Origin: Verrucomicrobiota bacterium | Lineage (GTDB): Bacteria > Verrucomicrobiota > Kiritimatiellia > Kiritimatiellales > Tichowtungiaceae | Assembly: GCA_020853375.1 (NCBI GenBank) | Contig: JADYZA010000086.1 | Span: 1-6,006 of the forward strand | Reading direction: 5' to 3' | Length of the DNA stretch: 6,006 bases | Part shown: piece by piece, positions 1-4,686 of the stretch | Layout of the letters: the number at the start of each line of letters is the position of its first letter | Position numbering within the stretch: position 1 is the stretch's first letter | Translations under genes and position numbers: made by a program | The notes under the pieces: generated by a model | Database searches by the model: none | Told to the model about the DNA's origin: nothing | What the model saw: only the letters and a program-made list of their open reading frames with translations

Positions 1-2
1 AA

Positions 3-692
3 GTAAAGTCCAAGCGCGACTCAGTCGGTGCAGACAAAGCTATAATTGTTTCGAATAAGGGGTTTACCTCTACCGCATCAACAAAGGCACGAGCCTATAA
101 TATTGATATATTTTCTTTAGCGGAAGCGTTACGAAATGATTGGAGCCATGCTTTTGCGCACTTTCAGGGTTTCTTCATTCATTCGTATGGCAGTGCCTTA
201 ACCGTTTTTATTGTGGATGATGGGTTGAGAATTTTGAATCTTCATGAATCTGTGGGTAAAAAAGTTTCAGAGAAGCAGGGTGCTGCTTATGTGGGGTTAA
301 ATGCAGACGGTTCAGAAAAACTGACGCTAGGCCAGCTTGTAAAACCATTGTTCGATGAGCAGAAAATTAAGGAATTAATCGACTCTGATACCGAAAAACG
401 ACATCAAATTCGCGTTGAATTTAACGTCCCAGATGCTGAATCGCTTTTCTTTTTGAATGAAACCGGAGAAGTTACCCCTTTGAAAAAGTACATTGTTGTC
501 GGTCAGGTATGGAGACAGGTCACAGTGTGTAAGCCGAAGGTTACCCAATACAAAAACGAGGAAACCGGAGAAATTGTCGCGGAAATCGTGGGATCCGATC
601 AACCCAATTTTGGCTTTGAACTTATTGCGGAGTATCCAAAACGTCAGGATTGTGAGCGCCGGGTATTTTTGCGGAAAAAGAAAACAGGCTAA
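3..692 (+). CDS. Mrr-like restriction endonuclease-fold protein, 5'-truncated by window edge
   Basis: The frame is open from the window edge, so the true start lies upstream; 229 residues are visible. The first ~45 residues read like the second half of an Mrr_cat / PD-(D/E)XK nuclease core: VGADKAIIVSNKGFTSTAS, then KARAYNIDIFSLAEAL, matching the family's 'GAdkgiivs..gFt..A...A...~i.l.sl' pattern. The catalytic D and ExK residues would sit just before the window, so activity cannot be judged. The remaining ~180 residues form a soluble, charged C-terminal part that I do not recognise, rich in predicted beta strand and ending in a basic tail (FLRKKKTG). A GTG at 213 could be taken as a start, but it would cut off the conserved nuclease segment. 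The first two 60-base lines are 43% and 37% GC, against 72% in a line of the next gene (781-840), which suggests horizontal acquisition. Likely role (inference): cleavage of foreign or modified DNA, or DNA repair. Confidence 0.7.
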   Translation, partial: VKSKRDSVGADKAIIVSNKGFTSTASTKARAYNIDIFSLAEALRNDWSHAFAHFQGFFIHSYGSALTVFIVDDGLRILNLHESVGKKVSEKQGAAYVGLNADGSEKLTLGQLVKPLFDEQKIKELIDSDTEKRHQIRVEFNVPDAESLFFLNETGEVTPLKKYIVVGQVWRQVTVCKPKVTQYKNEETGEIVAEIVGSDQPNFGFELIAEYPKRQDCERRVFLRKKKTG

Positions 693-725
693 TTTAAATG
701 CAATGCGCAGTCAGAATAGATGGTC

Positions 726-1535
726 ATGAAACTTTTTGATGCCCATTGCCACTTGCAAGACGACGCGCTGTTTCCAGCCATTGGAAGCGTTCTGGCGCGT
801 GCGGCGGCGGCGGGCGTTGAGCGGATGGCGTGTTGCGGCACCCGTTCCAAAGATTGGAACCGGATTTTCCAACTATCGGAAAGCTATCCGCAGATTTTTC
901 CAATGATTGGAACTCATCCCTGGTTTGTGAAAGGTAGGGATGGCTCGCCGAGCCGTCCGGACAATGCGGCTCGCCCGGCGGTCGAGCCCTACCAGGACAT
1001 CCAGACTTTGGAAAACCTGTTGAGGGCGCATCCGGAAGCGGGTATTGGCGAGACTGGGCTCGATTTTCAAGAGCGGTTCACAAATCGTGCGGAGCAGGAG
1101 GCGAGTTTTGCGGCGCACCTTGATCTGGCGCGCGAACTGAATCGTTCGGTGGCGGTTCACTGCGTTCACGCCTGGGGTCGGCTGATCGAGATTTTACGAG
1201 CCTATCCGGCCCCGCGCGTTTTACTGCATGCTTTCGGCGGCCCGGCGGAGCTGGTTCCGGAGCTTGTAACGCTGAACTGCTGGTTTTCGTTTTGCGGTGC
1301 GGTTGCGAATCCGAGGGCGAAGCGGGTCAGGGCGGCGGCGGTGGCTGTTCCGGAAGATCGTCTATTGATCGAAACCGATTCGCCGGATTTTGCACCGGCG
1401 AACTGCGCGATGCCGAACGAGCCGGCGAATTTAATCCATGTTATCAACGCTTTGTCCGAGTTGCGTGGCACAACGGTTGATTCGATGATTCGGTACACTT
1501 TTTCCAATGCAGAGAGCGTTTTTGGTGCTATCTGA
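726..1535 (+). CDS. TatD-family metal-dependent hydrolase (putative 3'-5' DNase)
   Basis: This is a cytoplasmic TIM-barrel amidohydrolase-superfamily enzyme; characterised members are Mg-dependent 3'-5' exonucleases or DNases. From ATG 726 (269 aa) the family motifs appear in order: FDAHCHL with metal ligands H7 and H9; GTHPWFV near 63-68; GIGETGLDF with E109; VAVHCVHAW with H145; LLHAFGG with H168; and LLIETDSPDFAP with D218. All expected ligands are present. ATG 720, two codons earlier and in frame, is equally possible; neither has a clear Shine-Dalgarno. I chose 726 because family members usually start a few residues before DxHxHL. The gene lies 33 bp after the nuclease-like gene and may be co-transcribed with it. 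Oddity: residues ~70-89, between HPWFVK and the next helix (IQTLENLL), come from a 61-bp palindromic repeat. Without it the protein would be ~249 aa, near the family norm. The insert lies outside the metal site, so the enzyme is probably active. Confidence 0.93.
   Translation: MKLFDAHCHLQDDALFPAIGSVLARAAAAGVERMACCGTRSKDWNRIFQLSESYPQIFPMIGTHPWFVKGRDGSPSRPDNAARPAVEPYQDIQTLENLLRAHPEAGIGETGLDFQERFTNRAEQEASFAAHLDLARELNRSVAVHCVHAWGRLIEILRAYPAPRVLLHAFGGPAELVPELVTLNCWFSFCGAVANPRAKRVRAAAVAVPEDRLLIETDSPDFAPANCAMPNEPANLIHVINALSELRGTTVDSMIRYTFSNAESVFGAI
933..993. repeat. In-frame palindromic repeat inside the TatD gene
   Basis: The ends are perfect inverted repeats (GGTAGGG at 933-939, CCCTACC at 987-993). 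Inside are two GGCTCG/CGAGCC hairpins (942-947 with 949-954; 968-973 with 983-988) and a perfect GTCCGGAC palindrome at 955-962. The segment adds about 20 codons (G R D G S P S R P ... V E P Y) between two conserved TatD blocks and contains no stop in the gene's frame. It looks like a REP-type or Rickettsia-palindromic-element-like insertion that is translated. The exact boundaries are uncertain: 61 bp is not a multiple of three, so the net insert is probably 60 or 63 bp. Confidence 0.75.
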
Positions 1536-1565
1536 TTGCAAACGCTGGAATATCCCGCATACACT
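1536..1565 (+). promoter_or_regulatory. Candidate sigma-70-type promoter for the HTH-EIIA gene
   Basis: TTGCAA (1536-1541) and TACACT (1560-1565) are separated by 18 bp and sit just after the tatD-like stop codon. The predicted transcript would start near 1572, about 23 nt before the ATG, leaving room for the GGAGG ribosome binding site. The assignment rests only on consensus match and position. Confidence 0.45.
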
Positions 1566-1581
1566 GCGCCCCGTTTAATTC

Positions 1582-1586
1582 GGAGG
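1582..1586 (+). promoter_or_regulatory. Shine-Dalgarno GGAGG
   Basis: GGAGG lies 8 nt upstream of ATG 1595 and fixes the start of the HTH-EIIA gene. It is the only strong SD in this window on the plus strand; the other plus-strand starts lack one. Confidence 0.75.
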
Positions 1587-1594
1587 CCGTTTGC

Positions 1595-2248
1595 ATGAAT
1601 CATGAAATCATGACGATTGAAGAGGTTGCTGTTTATCTGCGCGTTTCAGAACGTACTGTTTACGACTGGGCGCAAAAGGGTCAGCTGCCTGGCGGTAAGC
1701 TCGGAACAACCTGGCGCTTTAAGCGCAGTGACGTTGAAGGATGGGTGAATCGCCAAATCAGTACACCTTCAGGTTCTTCCGTCTCTTCTCCGGCTACGGG
1801 TGCGTTGAGCCGGATTTTATCCCCGGATCGGGTGATTTTTTTCGATACAGACGAAAAAGAGGCCGCACTGAAAACGCTGTGCGCCGCGCTGGGAACTTCC
1901 CAGCTTGTTCATAATGAAGAGGAACTCGAGCAGGCGATCTTTCGCCGCGAAGATTTGATGAGTACCGGAATCGGTTTCGGGGTCGGCGTTCCGCATGTGC
2001 GCCTTGGCTCGGTGGATGACCTTGTGATGGCTCTTGGCATCGCCCGCAAACCGCTGGCCGATTATTCCTCGCTGGATGATGACCCGGTGCAGATTGTTTG
2101 CATGGTGGCGGCGGGCAGTGCGCAGCATCCGCAATATATCAGAGCGCTGTCGACGATCAGTTCCCGGCTGAAAGACGAGACCGTCCGCAAAGCGTTGATC
2201 GCTGCGGCGGATGCGGTTTCCGCCTATAAAACATTCATCGGCGAATAG
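1595..2248 (+). CDS. HTH (excisionase-type) - PTS EIIA-Ntr fusion regulator
   Basis: The 217-residue protein has two domains. Residues ~5-53 form an excisionase/BldC-like helix-turn-helix: MTIEEVAVYLRVSERTVYDW, then KLGTTWRFKRSDVEGWV. A Ser/Pro/Thr-rich linker follows (~56-70). Residues ~73-215 form a PTS EIIA type-2 (PtsN, mannitol/fructose class) domain. The GFGVGVPHVR motif places the phospho-accepting histidine at H134, and VQIVCMVAAG and HPQYIRALSTISSRL are typical of the later part of the domain. In known EIIA proteins this histidine receives phosphate from HPr or NPr. Here phosphorylation probably modulates DNA binding, linking PTS state to transcription of unknown targets (inference). 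The start is supported by GGAGG at 1582-1586, 8 nt before ATG. No EIIB, EIIC or HPr gene is nearby, so it does not look like part of a sugar transporter operon. Confidence 0.9.
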   Translation: MNHEIMTIEEVAVYLRVSERTVYDWAQKGQLPGGKLGTTWRFKRSDVEGWVNRQISTPSGSSVSSPATGALSRILSPDRVIFFDTDEKEAALKTLCAALGTSQLVHNEEELEQAIFRREDLMSTGIGFGVGVPHVRLGSVDDLVMALGIARKPLADYSSLDDDPVQIVCMVAAGSAQHPQYIRALSTISSRLKDETVRKALIAAADAVSAYKTFIGE

Positions 2249-2327
2249 GTTTTCGCATTGGGGAACGCCTGCGCCGTTGAGGAATCGACCATCGGATTTC
2301 CCTGTAAAATCGAAAAAATCAAAACGG

Positions 2328-2348
2328 GGTGGACATCCATCTTTTTTT
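2328..2348 (+). terminator. Weak candidate intrinsic terminator after the HTH-EIIA gene
   Basis: GGTGG (2328-2332) pairs with CCATC (2337-2341), including one G-U pair, around the loop ACAT, and seven T residues follow (2342-2348). The stem is only 5-6 bp, so termination may be partial. It overlaps the possible -35 of the tRNA-Tyr promoter. The rest of the 2249-2377 gap shows nothing I can name. Confidence 0.35.
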
Positions 2349-2357
2349 GGTTATGGT
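2330..2357 (+). promoter_or_regulatory. Possible tRNA-Tyr promoter
   Basis: TGGACA (2330-2335), 16 bp, then TATGGT (2352-2357), about 20 nt before the mature tRNA 5' end. The match to sigma-70 consensus is moderate (5/6 and 4/6). It is placed partly because a tRNA promoter is expected here. Confidence 0.35.
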
Positions 2358-2377
2358 ATCCGTCTCTTTTGCGCTGT

Positions 2378-2462
2378 GGTGGGGTACCGAAGTGGCCAAA
2401 CGGGGCAGACTGTAAATCTGCTGGCTCTGCCTTCGAAGGTTCGAATCCTTCCCCCACCACCA
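2378..2462 (+). tRNA. tRNA-Tyr (anticodon GUA)
   Basis: A complete cloverleaf can be drawn. Acceptor GGTGGGG (2378-2384) pairs fully with CCCCACC (2452-2458). The D stem is CCG/CGG. The anticodon stem GCAGA/TCTGC encloses loop CTGTAAA, with anticodon GTA at 2412-2414. A 13-nt variable region, as expected for bacterial class II tRNA-Tyr, precedes the T arm GAAGG-TTCGAAT-CCTTC. Discriminator A is at 2459 and CCA is encoded at 2460-2462. It delivers tyrosine to UAU and UAC codons. Confidence 0.97.
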
Positions 2463-2491
2463 TTTTCTGCAATCGAAAACAAAGCAGGATG

Positions 2492-2516
2492 CCCGTTCGT
2501 GAAGAGCGGGTTTTTT
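2492..2516 (+). terminator. Intrinsic terminator of tRNA-Tyr
   Basis: CCCGTTC (2492-2498) pairs with GAGCGGG (2504-2510), with one G-U pair, around the loop GTGAA; six T residues follow (2511-2516). It lies 30 nt after the tRNA CCA end. The last T of the run is also the first base of the TGTTATACT promoter element of the next gene, so one unit ends where the next begins. Confidence 0.8.
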
Positions 2517-2524
2517 GTTATACT
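2516..2524 (+). promoter_or_regulatory. Extended -10 promoter, possible leaderless start
   Basis: TG-T-TATACT is an extended -10 element (TGnTATAAT type). Only 7 nt separate its end from ATG 2532, so transcription would start at or next to the A of the start codon. No -35 is evident and no SD is present, which fits a leaderless mRNA. The same layout occurs before the gene at 3455. Confidence 0.5.
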
Positions 2525-2531
2525 TCCAGTG

Positions 2532-3215
2532 ATGAAAAACGACTCACAATTTGATTTTTGGTATGCGGTGAACAATACCGAGGTGATCTCGGTTCCCGAA
2601 CGCCACCTCGAAACCTTCGGAACCACGCTGGTGAATTACCACTTGGTCACCGAGCTGATGGATTCGGTCGGCAAAGTGCGGGTTCGTGAAGGCAAACTGA
2701 AGGCATGCCGCCCGGAAATTATTACGCCTCAGTCCATTGAGGAAATGATGCTCGAAGGATTTGGTTCCGACGCGCGCAATTATGCCGACTGGCTGCACAA
2801 GCATGCGCAGGATATGCAGATTTTGAAATACGGCTTCAAAGTGGAGAAGCAGGAAGTCAACGATTACATCCTGACCGATTCTCTTTCGACGGTTCTGGAT
2901 CGCGTGAAAGATGAAGTGTCCGGACGGAAAGATCCGATGGGCGCTGTTCTCGTCGGCGTCGACCGTCCGTGGGAAGTCTGTCTGCTCAAACTGATGGTGG
3001 AGCTGGTTCAGAATTCAGTGGCAGGCAACATTCAGGACATCCGCCAGTTGCAGAGAGATCGTAAAACACAGCTTCATCAACAGATCGAAAAAGCTTTTCT
3101 GGATGCCTCCCGCGACGCTTCCAGAGTTCCCGAACTGGCTGATCTGCTCCGGCGGAACGGCCTGTTTGAGCGCTTTGAGGATCGCTTTTTCGCGGTCGTG
3201 CGGGCCTCTAAATAA
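2532..3215 (+). CDS. Conserved-looking soluble protein of unknown function (227 aa)
   Basis: I do not recognise this family. The frame is open upstream through the tRNA-Tyr gene, so the start must lie after the terminator. ATG 2532 (MKNDSQFDFWYAV) is the first suitable codon and sits 7 nt after an extended -10 element. The protein has no signal peptide or membrane segment. The N-terminal ~60 residues look mixed alpha/beta (NTEVISVPERHLETFGTT). Residues ~65-130 are charged and helical, with a GFGSDARNYADWL segment. Residues ~136-165 hold GAVLVGVDRPWEVCLLKL, and ~165-195 form a strongly charged, possibly coiled-coil helix rich in Q, R, D and K. Codon use and GC resemble the flanking housekeeping genes, and there is no frameshift, so it is probably a real native gene. 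It stands alone between two tRNA genes, so context gives no clue to its job. Cytoplasmic location is inferred. Confidence 0.85.
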   Translation: MKNDSQFDFWYAVNNTEVISVPERHLETFGTTLVNYHLVTELMDSVGKVRVREGKLKACRPEIITPQSIEEMMLEGFGSDARNYADWLHKHAQDMQILKYGFKVEKQEVNDYILTDSLSTVLDRVKDEVSGRKDPMGAVLVGVDRPWEVCLLKLMVELVQNSVAGNIQDIRQLQRDRKTQLHQQIEKAFLDASRDASRVPELADLLRRNGLFERFEDRFFAVVRASK

Positions 3216-3231
3216 AAACAGTTTCTGCGCA

Positions 3232-3258
3232 TTGACACGTCCAGACGACTTCTATACT
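3232..3258 (+). promoter_or_regulatory. Promoter of tRNA-Val
   Basis: A perfect TTGACA (3232-3237) is followed after 15 bp by TATACT (3253-3258). The spacing is short, but both boxes are strong and they lie 17 nt upstream of the tRNA 5' end, as expected for a stable RNA gene. The region starts 16 bp after the stop codon of the preceding gene, with no terminator visible between them. Confidence 0.6.
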
Positions 3259-3275
3259 TTCTCGATTCACTTTTC

Positions 3276-3352
3276 GGGCGTTTAGCTCAGTTGGTTAGAG
3301 CGCTTCCTTGACATGGAAGAGGTCAACAGTTCGAGTCTGTTATCGCCCACCA
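3276..3352 (+). tRNA. tRNA-Val (anticodon GAC)
   Basis: The 77-nt cloverleaf has acceptor strands GGGCGTT (3276-3282) and ATCGCCC (3342-3348), anticodon stem CTTCC/GGAAG around TTGACAT with GAC at 3310-3312, and T arm AACAG-TTCGAGT-CTGTT. Discriminator A is at 3349 and CCA is encoded at 3350-3352. It reads GUC and GUU valine codons. Oddity: acceptor pair 6-67 is U-U (T3281 against T3343), a mismatch inside an otherwise paired stem. Confidence 0.96.
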
Positions 3353-3371
3353 GTTTCAAGCCGTTGAAAAT

Positions 3372-3404
3372 AAGACCGTTGCGAAAGCAATGGTCTTTTG
3401 TTTT
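3372..3404 (+). terminator. Intrinsic terminator of tRNA-Val
   Basis: An 11-bp stem with one G-U pair, AAGACCGTTGC (3372-3382) with GCAATGGTCTT (3387-3397), closes a GAAA tetraloop and is followed by a T-rich tract broken by one G. It lies 20 nt after the tRNA end. A-rich bases before the stem could pair with the T tract and give some activity in the reverse direction. Confidence 0.85.
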
Positions 3405-3438
3405 AAGGCTCAATTTCCACGTTTCCCCGGCTGGATTC

Positions 3439-3447
3439 TGTTATAAG
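3439..3447 (+). promoter_or_regulatory. Extended -10 promoter, possible leaderless start
   Basis: TG-T-TATAAG lies exactly 7 nt before ATG 3455, the same arrangement as the element at 2516-2524. I see no convincing -35. A short AGGC at 3449-3452 is only 2 nt from the ATG, too close to be a normal SD, which again favours a leaderless mRNA. Confidence 0.5.
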
Positions 3448-3454
3448 CAGGCAA

Positions 3455-4501
3455 ATGAAACGACAGATGATTTTTGAAGCGCCTGAATCAGCGGACGGAA
3501 CAGCGGTAGCTGATTTCCTTGCCGCGCGCTTTCCGTATCATGATCGGGCCGGCTGGTGCGATCGCATCAAAGCTGGAGCTGTAACGGTTAACGGCCAGCC
3601 GTGCATTTCGGAAACTCCGCTGCGGACTGGCGACCGGCTGAGCTATGAACCCGACGACCGTCCGGAGCCGCCGGTAGATTTCAACATCGGAATCATTTCA
3701 GACGACGACGATCTTCTGCTGGTGAATAAGAGCGGCAATCTTCCGTGCCATCCGGGCGGACGCTATTTCAACCACTCGCTATGGGCCTGGCTCAAAAAGG
3801 AGCGGGGGCTGGAAGACTTCACGTTCGTCAACCGCATCGACCGTGAAACCTCCGGACTGGTCGTCATCGCGAAAAATTTTGCGGCATCTGAAAACTGCCG
3901 CAAACAGTTTTCCGTCCGCAAGGTCGTGAAACGCTACAAAGCGCTGGTCGAGGCGACGGACTTTCCGGCGGAACTGGAAACCGCCGGATGGCTGGTGGCC
4001 GACACGGAGTCCACAATTCGTAAAAAGCGGAAGTTTATTTCTGTTGAGACAAGGCCGGCTGGAAGCCGGCGATACGTACCGCAGACATCCTGTCTGCAAA
4101 AGTTTGTACCGCAGGCTTCCAGCCTGCCTTGTCCCTCTGTTTCCGTCCCGCCGTCCGCCGACGCCGAATGGGCGGAAACCAAATTCCGGCTGATTAAACA
4201 GTGCGGGGAGATTGCGCTGGTCGAAGCGGAGCCGCATACCGGACGACTTCATCAAATCCGCGCCACGCTGCTGGCGCTGGGTTTTCCAATCGTTGGAGAC
4301 AAACTGTACGGCGTGGACGAAACTCTTTTTCTGCGCTTTTGCAAAGACACGCTGACGGATGCCGACCACGCACGGTTACGTATGAATCGTCAGGCTTTGC
4401 ATGCCGCCGGACTCAGCTTCCGCCATCCGAAGTTTGGACGGCCTGTCACCGTTGATCTTGATCTTCCTGACGACATGCGGCAACTGCTGGATTCGTTTTA
4501 A
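3455..4501 (+). CDS. RluA-family RNA pseudouridine synthase with N-terminal S4 domain
   Basis: The enzyme isomerises uridine to pseudouridine in rRNA or tRNA; which RNA cannot be told from sequence. Its 348 residues hold an S4-like RNA-binding segment (~15-68: DFLAARFPYHDRAGWCDRIKAG, then VTVNGQ and LRTGDRLSY). The catalytic domain follows: DDLLLVNKSGNLPCHPGGRY (~85-104), motif II NRIDRETSGLVVIAK (126-140) with nucleophile D129, VKRYKALV (158-165), HTGRLHQIRA (261-270) and GDKLYG (281-286). N126 replaces the commoner His of HRLDRxTSG. Residues ~198-227 (ETRPAGSRRY, then YVPQTSCLQK and FVPQASSLPC) are encoded by an inserted palindromic repeat. They fall between two conserved blocks and keep the frame, so activity is probably retained. 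The start follows from position 7 nt after an extended -10 and from the fit to the S4 domain. The gene converges on the M48 protease gene and its stop codon overlaps a repeat element. Confidence 0.92.
   Translation: MKRQMIFEAPESADGTAVADFLAARFPYHDRAGWCDRIKAGAVTVNGQPCISETPLRTGDRLSYEPDDRPEPPVDFNIGIISDDDDLLLVNKSGNLPCHPGGRYFNHSLWAWLKKERGLEDFTFVNRIDRETSGLVVIAKNFAASENCRKQFSVRKVVKRYKALVEATDFPAELETAGWLVADTESTIRKKRKFISVETRPAGSRRYVPQTSCLQKFVPQASSLPCPSVSVPPSADAEWAETKFRLIKQCGEIALVEAEPHTGRLHQIRATLLALGFPIVGDKLYGVDETLFLRFCKDTLTDADHARLRMNRQALHAAGLSFRHPKFGRPVTVDLDLPDDMRQLLDSF
4048..4133. repeat. In-frame triple-hairpin palindromic repeat inside the pseudouridine synthase gene
   Basis: The ends, 4048-4070 and 4111-4133, are inverted repeats matching at 21 of 23 positions. 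Three hairpins share one design, a 6-bp stem with a 5-nt loop: GCCGGC-TGGAA-GCCGGC (4054-4070), GCAGAC-ATCCT-GTCTGC (4081-4097) and GCAGGC-TTCCA-GCCTGC (4111-4127). The last two are each preceded by GTACC and form a 30-bp direct repeat (4076, 4106), translated as a 10-residue repeat starting at V208 and V218. Stem sequences differ between hairpins in a compensatory way, which implies that the fold matters. No stop occurs in the gene's frame. Confidence 0.85.
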
Positions 4502-4686
4502 CCACTAATTCACACTAATCGACACTAATTTAAATTTCATCAACACGGAACATGATCTTCTTTCCAAAAGCGCACTCACTTTTTAGAACAAGCCAAATTG
4601 GGTTTATATTAAGGAACCGATTTTCTTTCACATCTTGCATTTCTCTACCCCATTTTATTAGTGCCGATTAGTGAAAATTAGTGGTT
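4500..4686. repeat. Intergenic palindromic element with 10-bp-phased CACTAAT repeats
   Basis: The 30-bp ends (4500-4529 and 4657-4686) are inverted repeats matching at 27 of 30 positions; both begin AACCACTAAT. Each end holds three CACTAAT heptamers exactly 10 bp apart (4503, 4513, 4523; inverted at 4657, 4667, 4677). The 127-bp centre is AT-rich, without an ORF or a terminator hairpin I can identify. The element fills the whole gap between two convergent genes, and each end overlaps a stop codon (TAA 4499-4501; TGA 4688-4686). It resembles a MITE or other non-coding palindromic repeat. It might also act as a bidirectional transcription end, since no classical terminator is seen here. Confidence 0.75.

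Noticed and set aside
1515..1546. AGCGTTT / AAACGCT inverted repeat around the tatD-like stop as a terminator
   Set aside because: The loop is 18 nt, no T-run follows, and the right arm overlaps the candidate -35 of the next gene; probably chance.
2224..2472. Minus-strand ORF containing GEGFEPSKAEPADLQSAPFG
   Set aside because: This is the well-known false protein produced by translating the antisense of tRNA-Tyr; the tRNA explains the whole conserved stretch.
2211..2531. In-frame 5' extension of the 227-aa protein through the tRNA-Tyr gene
   Set aside because: It would translate a tRNA and its terminator; composition before 2532 is not protein-like and ATG 2532 has its own promoter element.
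3216..3454. A small protein gene around tRNA-Val
   Set aside because: The short ORFs there overlap the tRNA, its promoter or its terminator and lack start signals.
4048..4133. CRISPR-like array, because of regularly spaced repeats
   Set aside because: Only two direct 22-bp copies with an 8-nt spacer, inside a translated gene, and part of a larger palindrome; not CRISPR.
3779..4369. 196-codon minus-strand ORF opposite the pseudouridine synthase
   Set aside because: Antisense shadow of a gene with intact catalytic motifs; Arg/Gln/Phe-rich and without recognisable domains.
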